From the NCBI RefSeq assembly GCF_023078275.1, contig NC_062992.1:13281706-13345705 (forward strand): DNA of 64,000 nt, read 5' to 3'. The notes under the pieces are model-generated. The model saw only the letters and a program-made list of their open reading frames with translations, ran no database searches and was not told where the DNA came from. This document shows, piece by piece, positions 1-10,755 of the stretch (its first letter is position 1; every line of letters begins with the position of its first letter). The DNA is from Leguminivora glycinivorella. Taxonomy: Eukaryota; Arthropoda; Insecta; Lepidoptera; Tortricidae. Made by a program: the position numbers and the translations under genes.

Positions 1-69
1 GCCTACCCCTTTATGGGATACAGGCGTGATTGTATGTATGTATGTAATCAATAAACACTGTGTTTACAG

Positions 70-167
70 CTGGCGATCTTCAAGCACGGGCCCATCTCGG
101 TGGCCATTGACGCTTCGCACAAGACGTTCAGCTTCTACTCGCACGGCGTCTACTTCGAGCCCCAATG
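70..167 (+). CDS. 26/29-kDa-type cysteine protease, penultimate coding exon (partial gene)
   Basis: Papain-family (C1A) protease exon. It starts after the acceptor TTTACAG and ends before the donor GTAAAT, leaving a 2-nt phase. The translation begins LAIFKHGPISVAIDAS and continues through FSFYSHGVYFEPQ, the GP-S-VAIDA segment that precedes the catalytic His in papain-like enzymes. It joins in frame to the exon at 1755 by making a Cys codon (TG|C). The closest family by memory is the insect 26/29-kDa protease (also called counting-factor-associated protein D-like), a secreted or lysosomal enzyme of hemocytes. Upstream exons with the propeptide and catalytic Cys lie before the window. The family call is from recall of conserved motifs, not a search. 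Confidence 0.88.
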
Positions 168-216
168 GTAAATATCTACCTCCTAATATATAAAAAATAT
201 TTTGATTTATAATTAG

Positions 217-306
217 TACAGTCAACCAATTGGAACCCTAGGCTAGGCCACTGTAGAACTATGTCATAGTGACGTGACGACGACGGGTTCCAATTGGTTG
301 ACTGTA
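217..306. repeat. hairpin element, TACAGTC-ended (copy 1)
   Basis: A 22-bp perfect inverted repeat starting TACAGTCAACCAATTGG folds back on its complement, with a loop of about 46 bp. Two other hairpins in the window (32612-32704, 35586-35674) share the TACAGTC end but have unrelated arms. Confidence 0.8.
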
Positions 307-315
307 CCTTTTAAG

Positions 316-681
316 ACGATAAAATAAAAAGTGGAAAAAAAATCTCCCCCTACACGTAAAGTGGGGAGTGTTTTTTTAAAATTTCAACCCTAACGTGTGA
401 TATATTGTGGGATAGGTATTTAAAAATGAATAGGGGTTTACTAAAACCATTTTTGATAATGCTCATATTTTCGGAAATAATCGCTCCTAAAGTAAAAAAA
501 ATGTCCCCCCCCCTCTAACTTTTGAACAGAATACGAAATCAATCACAAAAGTAGACCTTTAACACTTTCCAGGAAAATTATTTTCAACTTGATAGGTTGA
601 ACAGTTTTTGAAAGAAATACGGAAAACTACGGAACCCTACACTGAGCGTGGCTCTACACGCTCTTGGCTGGTTTTTTTTTA
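316..681 (-). mobile_element. GGAC-family (MINE-A) repeat, truncated
   Basis: Reverse-strand copy of the element seen whole at 63305-63842 and 32787-33330. It holds the CTCTTGGCTGG end (complement of CCGGCCAAGAG), the poly-C/poly-G tract and the Cs-rich CCCCCTACACGTAAAG block, but lacks the GGAC microsatellite end. Confidence 0.75.
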
Positions 682-811
682 TCCTATCAGGATCGAAAGA
701 CCTCGCGATTCTGAGTAGCCTAATATCCATGTTGCAAAATAAGTGGGGTGGACAACTTTAAAAAAAAAATGGCCCGTAAAAAAAATGGTCTGTAGTTTTA
801 TGAAGTACAGT

Positions 812-1337
812 CACAGAATATATAATAGTACAAGTACAGAAGGCCCACTGCTTTGATGTTCACGACTTGCCGCCTTTATAAATGCCTACAACATTCTTAC
901 AAAGAAACGAGCCGCACGTGCGCGGCGTTCGGCGATAGGGTTGCCTAAGGATTAAAACGAAATAATACTCGGATAAAATGTTATACTATAATACTCAGGT
1001 CTTGGGTGCTTTCTAGGTAAAATATATAGTATTTATATTATTTTTGTTCAAATTCCAACATCACAAGACAACCTCTCCGGAGGACTTAATCAATAGTAGA
1101 TCTGTGTAAAAATGTCCATGGTATATATATTATTCATGATATTCATTTAACTAAACATTATTAGCCATTACACACGCGGACACTAACCTTAAAAAAACTC
1201 GCGACGTAAAGTAACCATAGAAAGTGCGAACGTGCGTTCCGTGAGAACGCGCGCCACCCCTGATTAGGCCGCGAACTCGCGGCCGCCGGCATGTACTTGT
1301 AGCGCGGCGATAGAATCGCGGAGTGAGCCGCCCCTGG
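812..1337. repeat. interspersed repeat with GTACAAGTACAGAAGG end
   Basis: About 525 bp from CACAGAATATATAATAG to GAGCCGCCCCTGG, including the hairpin GGCCGCGAACTCGCGGCC. Related copies are at 31641-32014 (opposite strand), about 55075-55565, and as fragments at 3375-3450, 9383-9540 and 29190-29240. No coding frame. Type unknown. Confidence 0.6.
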
Positions 1338-1595
1338 TACAGTTTAGGTACAGTTTATTGATATATGATCCAGAACATAGTTCCCACGCGTTGGGGCGAT
1401 ACACGGCTATGCGCGCCAACCTGACGTCAGAATGGCGTGTCTATGTAACTATCTATTTAATGCGTGATTGCTTGAGGTACAGTTTTCTTCGCTATAGGTA
1501 CAGTTTAGTACAGTTTAGGTACAGTTAGTTCGTGCAAATGTTGTGACGATTCAGACATTTCTCACGCCATCCTGAGACACCATTTTCCCCTCCCT

Positions 1596-1716
1596 GGGGC
1601 CCGTTTCTCGAAAGGTACAAGCCTTGTATTACAAGTGTGTTTCCATGACAACCCATACGATTTGACAGTTCGCGCACTTGTAATACAAGGCTTGTACCTT
1701 TCGAGAAACGGGCCCC
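1596..1716. repeat. 121-bp near-perfect palindrome (MITE)
   Basis: Arms of about 42 bp begin GGGGCCCGTTTCTCGAAAGG and are repeated as the exact complement at the other end, with a short AT-rich loop. A fragment of the same family ends at 9680 (TTTCGAGAAACGGGCCCC). Confidence 0.85.
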
Positions 1717-1754
1717 TGGTGTTAACTTTATCTAATAAAATACCTTCTCCCCAG

Positions 1755-1941
1755 CAAAAACAAAGTGGAAGAGCTGGACCACGCGGTGCTAGCGGTCGGG
1801 TACGGCATCCTCAACGGGCAGAAGTACTGGCTGATCAAGAACTCGTGGTCCAACATGTGGGGCAACGACGGATACGTGCTAATGTCGGCCAAGGACAACA
1901 ACTGCGGCGTCATGAGCGCGCCCACATACGTACTCATGTAG
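1755..1941 (+). CDS. 26/29-kDa-type cysteine protease, terminal coding exon
   Basis: The exon follows the acceptor CTCCCCAG and ends in TAG at 1939-1941. It carries the C1A active-site His in LDHAVLAVGYG and the Asn in YWLIKNSWS, then WGNDGYVLMS and a conserved C-terminal Cys (DNNCGV). All C-terminal catalytic landmarks are present, so the gene looks functional. The intron before it (168-1754, about 1.6 kb) is filled with repeats: a hairpin, a GGAC-family fragment, a 525-bp interspersed repeat and a palindrome ending only 38 bp before the exon. GACA repeats follow the stop. A short overlapping frame in the other phase is spurious. Confidence 0.92.
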
Positions 1942-2097
1942 ACAGACAGACAGACAGATTAATATGTACTCGTGCAAAAAAAGCTACAGACAGACAGACA
2001 AATATCTGAACAGTAGCGGCTCAGCGAACATATTTCGGATAAAATCGGAAAATCACCAAATAAGAAGACAAAAAAGCTATTGTAAGCTATATTAGAA

Positions 2098-2248
2098 ATA
2101 TCGTCACTACTTTTAAAAAATCTCGTATCTCACGCTGTTCCTCAAAGTTAAAACGCAGTAAGTCTATATGCATTCCATACATACTTACTACAATTTTCTT
2201 TTCGCTGACAGACGAAGATACAAGTTTTTTTTAAAGTAGTGACGATAT
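2098..2248. repeat. MITE with ATATCGTCACTACTTT termini (copy 1)
   Basis: About 150 bp with inverted ends ATATCGTCACTAC...GTAGTGACGATAT. A second copy in opposite orientation is at 49965-50116; both contain an AAAACGCAGTAAGTCTATA stretch. Confidence 0.75.
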
Positions 2249-2269
2249 GTATATGTACAATCATGAACG

Positions 2270-2369
2270 TGATATAATAGCTTTTCAGTCGAGTACCATG
2301 TTTAGGCCACGAAGCTTGCTGAGTGGCCTAATAGTACGGTACGAGAGTGAAAAGCTTAATTATATCACT
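2270..2369. repeat. hairpin repeat
   Basis: Imperfect palindrome from GTGATATAATAGCTTTTC to its complement, with an inner stem AGGCCAC...GTGGCCT. It abuts the preceding MITE. Confidence 0.6.
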
Positions 2370-2417
2370 ATTGTACACAATACTTTTTATATGAGCTTAT
2401 TATCTTCATTATGAATG

Positions 2418-2423
2418 AATAAA
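2418..2423 (+). promoter_or_regulatory. candidate polyadenylation signal of the protease gene
   Basis: First clear AATAAA downstream of the protease stop, 477 bp after it. Two MITE-like hairpins (2098-2248 and 2270-2369) would lie in this 3' UTR. Another AATAAA-like site is near 2716. Only position and motif support the call. Confidence 0.4.
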
Positions 2424-2757
2424 CAATATCATCATTCAAAATTAATTTTATTAGCGTCATTCACATTTGTATCAAAATCGAATTTCGACATGTTTTTCGA
2501 CAATTACATGTGATCAAGGTAATCTTATTTTACTGGCCTAGGTGTCTACACTACGACACTTACTGTTTAGTGATAATTTGATTTAATAATACTTAATTAC
2601 TTAGGTATTAGTTATGTCGAAATGAAAAGGTTATAGAGCAATCCATGTCAAGTAATATGTAAGTTTATACTAGTTTAAGAGTTTGAGATTGTATCGTTAC
2701 AAAAGATTAGTACTAAATAAAGACAAAGTTGCCTTATTTATTTTGGTATTATTCCGA

Positions 2758-2983
2758 AGGCACTGGTCCCACCGCGAGCTAGTAAGCTATGAGCTATCGG
2801 CTATAAAAACGAACAAAAGATAATCACTCCCGTGCAAATAAAAGAGACACGGCGATGTTTATAGTTACTCGCCCAGCGGTGAGCTATCAATATCGCCTCT
2901 TATTTGCATTGAAGTCCTTATTCTTTGTTCGTTTTTATAGCCATTAGCTCATAGCTTACTAGCTCGCGGTGAGACCAGTGCCT
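2758..2983. repeat. palindromic MITE, AGGCACTGGTC termini
   Basis: About 226 bp. Long inverted arms begin AGGCACTGGTCCCACCGCGA and include TATAAAAACGAACAAA. A related, rearranged copy runs about 3445-3690. Confidence 0.8.
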
Positions 2984-3030
2984 AAGCTATGAACTATCGG
3001 CACAGAATATAGAAAAGTACAAGTACAAAA

Positions 3031-3320
3031 GGCTGGTAGCCTAGCGGTAAGTGCGTGCGACTTTCGTTCCGGAGGTCGCGGGTTCGAACCCCGGCTCGCA
3101 CCAATGAGTTTTTCGGAACTTATGTGCGAAATGTCATTCGATATTTGCCAGTCGCGTTTCGGTGAAGGAAATCATCGTGAGGAAACCGGACTAATTCCAA
3201 TAAGGTTTAGTTACCCTTAGGGTTGGAAGGTCAGATAGTCGCTTTCGTAAAACTAGTGCCTACGCCAAATCTTGGGATTAGTTGTCAAAGCGGACCCCGG
3301 GCTCCCATGAGCTGTGGTCT
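3031..3320 (+). mobile_element. tRNA-derived SINE
   Basis: The head contains an A-box-like TAGCCTAGCGGTAAGTG and a B box GGTTCGAACCCC, then a body (AACTTATGTGCGAAATGTCA, GTGAGGAAACCGGACTAA). It does not fold as a complete tRNA. The same family recurs at 57046-57354 (reverse, with target duplication), and a related member is at 37335-37600. Confidence 0.8.
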
Positions 3321-3560
3321 CAACAACCTGTCAACGGACTGCATGCGACATTGAGTTCTATTGCGCAGCGTGACGGTTGTCAAACTTTATGGGCCGCGAA
3401 CTCGCGGCCGTCGAAATGTACGAAAGAAACGCGGAGTGAGCCGCCCCTGCTATCGGCTATAAAAACGAACAAAAGGTAAGTCGCTCCCGTGTAAACAAAA
3501 GAAGAGCGAGCGATTTGTAGCTCGTAGCTCGGCGGCGCGATTATCGCGTCTCTTTTATAC

Positions 3561-3678
3561 TCTGTCAAACAAGTCTGTCAGTAAATAAGAATAAAGAAAA
3601 CTATATGCATTCTTTGCCGGAGAAAAGGATACCTATAGTCTTCTTTGTTCTTTTTTACTGACAGACTTGTTTGACAGA
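3561..3678. repeat. hairpin inside a larger rearranged MITE (3445-3690)
   Basis: TCTGTCAAACAAGTCTGTCA is matched by its complement at 3659-3678. It sits within a derivative of the 2758-2983 MITE that ends in GACCAGTGCC. Confidence 0.65.
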
Positions 3679-3727
3679 CCAGTGCCGAAAGGAGATTCCT
3701 ATTTCTTGACTTATTCGAAGCAGTTAC

Positions 3728-3852
3728 GGGGCCAGGTGCCGTAGCCGAATGGCATTTCTGCGACGCGAAACGAAAACGAAACGCCGTGAAAGGCAGTCTG
3801 GCTCTGTCGCGCCAATACGCAAAAGCGATAGAGATAGATATCTACGAGCGTT
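3728..3852. repeat. MITE of the GCCGAATGGCA family (fragment)
   Basis: Carries GTAGCCGAATGGCATTTCTG and CGCGCCAATACGC. Fuller copies are at 41588-41900 (inverted dimer), 49275-49440 and 50728-50883. Confidence 0.65.
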
Positions 3853-4016
3853 AACTGTAGGATAAGTGTAGGATGAAGAAGAAACTCCTTGCTCCTATGT
3901 CACACATAGACAACATACCTAAACAACCTAACAAAATAAATAATGCAATGTCAACAAAGGGGAGGTATGGTGTTTGGTGTCAGATGTGTCAATCTTCTGA
4001 ATTTTCAAAACTGAGC

Positions 4017-4322
4017 ATTTTTTTTTGCCACTTTTATGAAATGTGATAGATTTGAAAAAAATTATGCTATTTCTACTCAGAATCACTAGCTTTTTCAATC
4101 CCAGTAGTTAAAAAAATTGTCCCATACGTTTTTTCATATTTTGTTACCATTTTCCATACATGTTGTGTGCGGTAACAAAAGAGGAAAGTAACAAAAATGT
4201 ATGGAAATTCTGGGACACTGTCTCCCAGTGAGATTGAAAGTACTCGTGATTCTGAGTGCAAATTGACCTAAAATTTCTTAAAAAAATCAAAATAGAAAAG
4301 TGGCAAACAAAAAAGAAATGCT
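4017..4322. repeat. MITE with TTTTTTTTGCCA termini (copy 1)
   Basis: About 300 bp, inverted in structure, with TTTTGTTACCATTTTCC and GATTGAAAGTACTCGTGATT. Second copy at 38691-38995; the start of a third is cut by the window end at about 63957. Confidence 0.7.
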
Positions 4323-4830
4323 CAACTAACCGTGAAACGAATATACTTATTGTGATTGGTGTTTTAGTTGCATGTTTTGTGTTATTCTAAGCTTCTGAGC
4401 AGTGCGTCAAGTTTAGCAATTGAGTTCTTCCGTAGTGGTATTTAAATATTTACAAATACTTTTGTAATGAGCGTGTGTCGTGCTGTGTAGTGTACGGTTG
4501 TTTAATGACAAAACTATGTACAAGAAAGTTCTACAGATCCCGATTGAACAAATCAAGGCAAGTACATACTCAGTTATTTAATGTCGAAATTTCTTTAAGT
4601 GTATGTTATCTCTGAAGGCTAGGCGCCTTTGACCAATTCTAAGGGCGAGCAATGTGTGCTTGCACCTCCTATATGAATCCTTTTGCAGGATTACGATAAA
4701 GCGAGAGAGATGGTGCTGCCATCTATCGTGTAGGGAACAAATCAAATTTTCTTATATATTTTTCTATTTGTTTTTTTAGTAGTAACACTACTATATATAA
4801 ACTGAAATAGATACCATTTTTTTTATTAAT
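4323..4830. other. no gene seen
   Basis: AT-rich, with only short stop-interrupted frames. I see no splice-flanked exon and no repeat that I can match elsewhere in the window. Confidence 0.5.
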
Positions 4831-4934
4831 TATAAATGGGCTTATTACTCTTGGCCACAGACTAGCCAAAGACAAAGACGTGGCCTACGATGGAGTGAGC
4901 TCGCCCACAAGATATGCCTGTTCACTCTTGATTT
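4831..4934 (+). repeat. left half of a repeat split by the LINE
   Basis: Matches the first part of the intact repeat at 32270-32575: CTTGGCCACAGACTAGCC, then GATGGAGTGAGCTCGCCC and TTCACTCTTGATTT. The match stops at ATTT (4931-4934), where LINE sequence begins. The missing second half is at 28605-28708. Confidence 0.85.
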
Positions 4935-5161
4935 ATTTCTCAATTATTTATTTACTCATGCATAAACTTACAGCTAGGGTGCCAAGGCGCTTATGCGGTA
5001 GATACAAAATATCATTTTATACACTCATAACTAGTACATTACAATTAAGGTTCAAACCAAACATCAGAAAAATATCAGAGGTCATTACAAACAAATGAAA
5101 TAATTGAAGATGTCAAACTTAAACCTAAGTGGATGTCATACCGATTAATATCAACTATTTT
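4935..5161 (-). mobile_element. 3' untranslated tail of the split LINE
   Basis: AT-rich sequence between the reverse transcriptase stop and the repeat boundary. On the minus strand it ends in AATAAATAATTGAGAAAT, a simple A-rich terminus as expected for a LINE 3' end. No poly-A run. Confidence 0.6.
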
Positions 5162-6938
5162 CTAATTTTTCAAAAAAAAAACATTTATAAAGTTTAGGAA
5201 TTTTCCAACGAAGACTCCGATTCTGTCGTAGTATATATCAGCATCATGATTAAAATTTAAAAACTCATTAAACAGTGCGAGAGCTCTAGAAGTGGGAGCG
5301 TTCTGTGCCCGACGGGTACGAACCACACCGCGCGCGAACAAAGGTCTACGTCTACGCACCCCGCCCTCCCTGGCGTCTTCCGCACATAGACGCGCCTGGG
5401 GCACAAACAGACCAATACGTCCAAGGACAGTTGGATTGTCAACCTTATTATTGAGCAATTGGTAGAAGTGCACCGCTAGTAGTATCTTGCGCCTTAACTG
5501 GAGAGTATTTAAGCCCACCATACCAGTCACAAACAGAGAGGGAAAGAGAAACGGATAGTACCCATACTGTCTTTTATAAAGAAATCTTGCAAATTTTCTT
5601 TGGATCTTTTCCAACATTATGGTGTACTTTTCTTCATCCGGATCCCACACCGTGGACCCGTATTCCAATATGCTGCGTACGTATGCATTGTATAAAACCT
5701 TGGGTACTAATCTGTTTTTAAACTGTGAGCTGACTCTCATTATGAAACCCAAAGTTTTGGTTGCACGCTTGCATATGGCAGTTATGTGCGAACGGAAGTT
5801 AAGTTCCCTGTCCATATTTATGCCTAGATCACGTATTTCCTGCTCTCTTGCTATGTCCGCGCCACTTAAATGGTAAGAAGAACTAATCGGTGTTTTGGCT
5901 CTTGTAAATGTAATAACCTTACATTTACTCTCATTAAAGAGCAGACGGTTAGCTCTACTCCATTCAGCAACAGCGTTTATATCTAGCTGTAATTTGCCGC
6001 AGTCGCCAACGTTATGGACCTGCATAAATATTTTAAGGTCGTCAGCAAACATGAGACATCTTGCATACTTTGTAACCTTCGGCAAATCGTTTATCATTAT
6101 GAGAAACAATGTTGGACCAAGAGTGCTCCCTTGGCTCACTCCAGAGCGTGTATAGAATGGCTGGGATTCGTGGCCTGGAAGTACTACAAACTGTGTTCGA
6201 CCTCCAAGGTAACTGGCAAAAAAACGCAGGAGTTGTGGCACAAATCCCAATTGGGCGAGCTTTTGTAACAAGATGTCATTATCGACTAAATCAAAAGCCT
6301 TTTTGAAGTCGAAATATGCTGCGTCGACCTGTCTGCGCGCATCCATAGCCGCGAGGACATATTCAACAAAGGCAACGTGATTAGTCGTGGTAGATCTGCC
6401 TGTACGGAAGCCATGCTGGGAGTCGTCCAGCAGACCAGTTATTTGTCGTCTTATTTGGTAATCGAGTATCGACTCAAACAACTTACCAAAAACGGGCAGA
6501 ACAGCAATCGGCCTGAAATTAGTTACATCTGAGCCCGAAAGGGACGCAGACGCAGAACCTCCCTTGGGAATAGGTGTGACTCTTGATACTTTCCAACGTT
6601 TAGGAAAGGAGGCTTGCTTCAAAGACAAGTTATATATGTGTAGAAGAGGTGCTTTTAGGACAGATATGCAGTCAATCGCCAAAAATGGGGGAATGGCATC
6701 AGGGCCGGCTGCAGACCGAGGCTTGAGTCTTTTAGTTGCACGAAGCAATTCCCATTCCTCCACTCTATCTACAGCGACCCTTCCAACTCCACCCAGACCT
6801 CTCGCACTCTGTACAGCATCTTCAGCGTCTAGCCGCGGCACCTCAGTATGGAACACAGAGCTGAAGTATTCGGCAAAGGCTTCAGCCGCATCTTGGCCCC
6901 TTACGAGGTTATCTTTAGAGAAGAATTCCTTGTACCCA
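5162..6938 (-). CDS. LINE ORF2, reverse transcriptase half (Jockey/CR1-like)
   Basis: The open frame runs 5162-6985 (607 codons) without a stop; LINE coding begins near residue 15 (SGYKEFFSKDN), and the first codons come from the inserted block. Motifs, numbered in the 607-residue frame: AAGPDAIPP (92-100), RPIAVLP (158-164), QHGFRTGRST (190-199), FDFKKAFD (225-232) with the first catalytic Asp, SGVSQGSTLGP (281-291), and FADD (313-316) with the catalytic Asp pair. A C-terminal domain with YGSTVWD and LEKIQRKFARFLY follows. It synthesises cDNA at the nicked target during retrotransposition. The endonuclease half that should precede it is 19.4 kb away at 26350-27577, same strand. Clade is a motif judgement (Jockey or CR1 group). 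Confidence 0.9.
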
Positions 6939-7640
6939 CTGAGCATGAAACTTACAATAACTTGCAGTAAGTTTACATACCTCACATTTGTAAGTTTAGA
7001 ATGTAAGGTCGGAGAAATATGACAACAACATTCAACTTATTGGTAATTTGAAACTTTCAGAAAATTAGTAGTGCTATATTATTGTAACATGACAAATGAA
7101 AACTAATATTATAATATTGCAAGGATGTTTTGATTACAAGTTATTTAAATGTTCATTTATTACATTGCTGCAACAAGGTATTAGCTATATTACATATGCA
7201 ACGTTACAGCAACATTAACTTTTAAACATCAAGTTTTCAATGTTACTTCAATGTATAAACTTAAAGTTTCCCAAATGTTCAAAATCAATATTACTGCAAC
7301 TGACCACTTGAAATATTGGTTTTATGCAGTTGCTGCAATATCACTAATTAAGATTTACTTCAATAAAACCTTTTGATATAACCGGTATATTTTTTTTGTA
7401 ACATTACAGATAATTATAAATACAATGTCACAGCAATTGCTTTTTTTAAAGAATTCATTTCTCAATGTTGCACCAATTTGTAATATTTACGTTTATTGAA
7501 CATTTAACATCAACATTACAGTCATTGACCGTTTTAAATATACGTTTGATAATTTTGCTGCGATATCACAAAATTAGCACTCTTTCAATGAGTCTATTTA
7601 TAAGGGCATAACATTACGGTAAATTATAAACAGTGTAAAT
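6939..7640. repeat. left degraded inverted repeat of the 19.4-kb block
   Basis: AT-rich and dense in CAATGTTAC, GTAACATTA and GCAACATTA words (for example 7198, 7239, 7399, 7509, 7607). Shares the terminal GAAACTTACAAT and an inner block with the right end (25790-26311 reversed) at equal distance from the edge. No gene. Confidence 0.5.
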
Positions 7641-7699
7641 GTTTAAGCTAGATTTTTTACATTGTTTTTCTACTCCTCTTTTGGTTCATCCTATTCTTT

Positions 7700-8133
7700 A
7701 GGTGCGGTCGCTAGACGGCGGACGCAGATCTGGACAATGAATATACACTTAACTGTGCAAATTATCGGTCGACGGTCGCAGACGTGGCCTTGAGCGCATG
7801 GACGTCCGATCGAAATCTGGCTCGCTGGATGTTTTGGTCAGCCGAAGCCACGTCCCGAAGACCGTGCACACTGATCGGTCGTCGGGTCGCGGTCGCTCGA
7901 CGGCGGACGTCCGCGTAGTATGTTCCTAGCTGTAATAGTTTTCTGTTCTGAGATTAAAGCTAGGAACATACTACGCGGACGTCCGTCGTCGCGCGACCGT
8001 GGACGCGGATCTGGATAATGAATATACACTTAACCGTGCAAACTATCGGTCGAAGGTCGTGGACGTGGCCTTGAGCGCATGGACGTTCGATCGAAATCGG
8101 GCTCGCTGGATGTTTTCATCAGCCGAAGCCACG
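7700..8133 (+). repeat. direct repeat pair flanking a hairpin
   Basis: Unit 7724-7853 (GATCTGGACAATGAATATAC to GCCGAAGCCACG) is repeated at about 8008-8133 with a few substitutions. Between them, CGGCGGACGTCCGCGTAGTA and its complement form a hairpin around 7905-7990. GC-rich CGTCGG-type sequence; frames here are not gene-like. Confidence 0.7.
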
Positions 8134-8845
8134 GCGTGATACTCTGCAGCCGTACCACCTCGCTTTATTGTGCTCAGATTACCATGGTGGAATGTACCTC
8201 TGACGTACCTCTTGTACCTCGTCGGAAATTAAATGTACTGTACATGTAGTTTACCAGAAATATGGGTTTAAAAGGGGTCCGACTGGGGAGTACTACTCCC
8301 CAACTTGAAGTTAGGTTCTGTAGACCCTGATGAATAGGTCAGATGGAAAAGGCGGTATTCCTAGGCATGGCACACATAGTGTACCCTTGTTTCGCCGATA
8401 AACTTTTCATCGACAACAAATCATCGAAAATTTAGTTCGAGTAATTTTGTTTCAACTACTATTTATTTGAAATTTTCTTAGGTATTATAAATACTATTCC
8501 AGTATTCAACTAATATTTCGTCATCACCCAGCAGCAGATGGTTGCTCAAGACAGAATGGCGTGAAAGAATCTTGTGGGGGCTCTGCACCTCTGGGGTATC
8601 CTTAGGATAGGCAACATAATATATGACTACTACTTTACTTTAATTCCCTCTTCTAAATATTTTATATGTACAAATAAAGGCCTTCTAACACATGTCCCTC
8701 ATTGACTAAGTTATTTATGATTCAAAAATTAAAGAAAAAGAGAAAACCGAGACAAGATTCATGGTTAAATACAGCATTATCAAGTTGTTGGTGAAAGCCA
8801 ACTATATTGCGACATGTCCTTATTCTCATAAGTAACAATAACAAC
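8134..8845. other. no gene seen; short hairpin
   Basis: Contains a small hairpin GGGGAGTACTACTCCCC near 8286 and otherwise AT-rich unmatched sequence. Confidence 0.45.
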
Positions 8846-9100
8846 CAACCTGTCTGGCCTAGTCGGTAATACTCTTTATAATACTGTGTCGGTAGTAACT
8901 TAGACTGCTAAGCCACAGTCCTGGGTTTGAATCCTGGTAAGGGCATTTATTTGTGTGATAAGCACAGATATTTGTTCCTGAGTCTTGGATGTCTTCCAAG
9001 TGTATAAGAGTTGTATATAAGTACCTACACTACAACACAAGCCTTCTTGAGCTTATCATGGGACTCAGTGAGTCTGAGTAAGAATGTCCTATATTTATTT
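8846..9100 (+). mobile_element. diverged tRNA-derived SINE (GGTAAGGGCATTTATTTG family)
   Basis: Shares GGTAAGGGCATTTATTTGTG, AGCACAGATATTTGTTCCTG and a degraded B box (GGGTTTGAATCC) with the copies at 42091, 52396, 56004 and 56764. An extra 20-30 bp interrupts the head. Confidence 0.7.
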
Positions 9101-10420
9101 TTTTAGATCTGGCTGTCCCCGACTTGTGCAATAAGGTTGAAAATAAGGTTGCTTTTAATGATATTGAAAGCCATTTAATCATAAAGTAGTCAGTATATTT
9201 AGAACTTTTAAAAGAGATGTTAGAGATGCAATCCTTTATACAAATAAAACTAAAATATATTTAATAAAATATTTAGAATTTATATAGATCCTGTGGTTGA
9301 ACAATGATGGTACTGAATTTGAAGTCTTCTGTTTGTGATGGTTCTACCTGATTATTACAAATATACTCTTGCCAGGGGAGGCTCACTCAACTTTTCTTTC
9401 ATACATTCCGGCAGCCGCAAGTCCTGGCTTAGAGTTTGATGACCGTCTCCCTGCACAATAGAACTCAAAGTTGCATGCAGTCCGTTGACAGGTTGATGAC
9501 AGTGCAGAGCCTTCTGTACTTGTACTTTTATAATTATGTGCTCTTGCTTCTGTCTCAGAACTTGCTTCCTTCAAATGATGGGAGGATCCACTGCAAAATA
9601 GAAAAGGTAGATTAACTAACAATAAATAATTATTATATTATTAGACCTGTGGCCCGTCTTTCGAGAAACGGGCCCCTGGTATTTAGCAATATAAACAATT
9701 CATACTAAAAGAAAGAATATGGTTTATACTTACATAAGGTTTTCTTTGGTGGACAAACAGGTGTTTCTTTAGCTTTCCAGAATGGTGAATTTACCAATAC
9801 TGAAACAAGTCTTCTTCTTGTTCTTTGATTCTTTCCACTTCATGTAGGGCTAGGGTCGGCTATCCTAATTCTACGGCGCCAGGACGCTCTGTTCTGGGTT
9901 GTCGGGTCGGGCAGGTTTTCCTCTCAGGACATCAAAGAGAATTTATAGGCCGGCAACAGACAGTCATAAAAATGCATAATCTTAGAAAAGATTTGTATGC
10001 AAACTGACAATTCAAACTGACACTGACAGATCTGTATAATCACTACATTTTGAGTTACGTTTTGATCCACATAAAATTTCATAATATATTTTAAAAATTA
10101 TTTTTGTGTCATTAATAATTGTTGTAGAAAGAATATACATTTAAAGTGAATCGATACTAAATACAATGTGATGGTAAAATATGCACTTTAAATACTTTTT
10201 AACATTCTAGAGTGTAAAATCTGAAAATGAGTTATATGGTTTCACATATTCCGTCAATCGAAACGAAACGTCAAGGAGTTTTTGTTATGCTGACAGCACT
10301 GTAACGTAATTATAGCACGACCAGTGTTGTCAGTTCAGAGATTTTTCTCCGATTTGCGGAGAATTTGAGCCTCTGGCGGAGATCAGATACAATCGGAGAA
10401 TTTCGGAGATTATGAAACTA
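9101..10420. other. repeat-derived tract, no gene seen
   Basis: Holds a fragment of the 812-1337/3310-3450 repeat on the minus strand (9383-9540, CAACCTGTCAACGGACTGCA), the tail of the GGGGCCCG palindrome (9646-9680), and a copy of the TGCATAATCTTA...GATTTGTATGCA hairpin family (about 9960-10035). Frames of 60-80 codons here overlap these repeats and are not genes. Confidence 0.55.
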
Positions 10421-10755
10421 CTCATAGTGTTGTGTTCCTGTCGGTGAGTAAGGCTGCCAGAGCTCAACGAGGGTGCGGTGTGCTGATGACGGGAGGACTT
10501 ACGGAACTAACTTGTTCCGTTTATTGTCCTTTGAGTCGTCGGCAACCCGAACCCTCCTTAGAACTTGTACACTCCTTTTTACTGTGTAGGTACTTAACAC
10601 AGCAAAAGGGAATGTACAAGTTTCTAATGGGGTGGCAACGCGCATGTGACACTGATTGAGTTGCAGGCGTCCATAGGTTACGGTGACCGCTTTACATCAG
10701 GCGGGCCGTATACTTGTTTGCCACCGACGTAGTATAAAAAAAAAAAAAAAAAAAA
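10421..10755 (+). mobile_element. interspersed retroelement-like repeat with A-rich tail
   Basis: About 330 bp ending GTTTGCCACCGACGTAGTA followed by a long A run, typical of a retroposed 3' end. An opposite-strand copy at 11225-11546 starts with the matching T run and TATACTACGTCTGTGGCAAA. Confidence 0.75.

Noticed and set aside
1635..2009. 124-codon plus-strand frame over the protease exon
   Set aside because: It is in the wrong phase; the protease frame explains the sequence with catalytic His and Asn and correct splicing.
3031..3105. tRNA gene candidates at SINE heads (also 37335, 42091, 52600, 56004, 57300)
   Set aside because: A and B boxes are present but the acceptor stems do not pair and each is followed by a conserved SINE body; no true tRNA gene.
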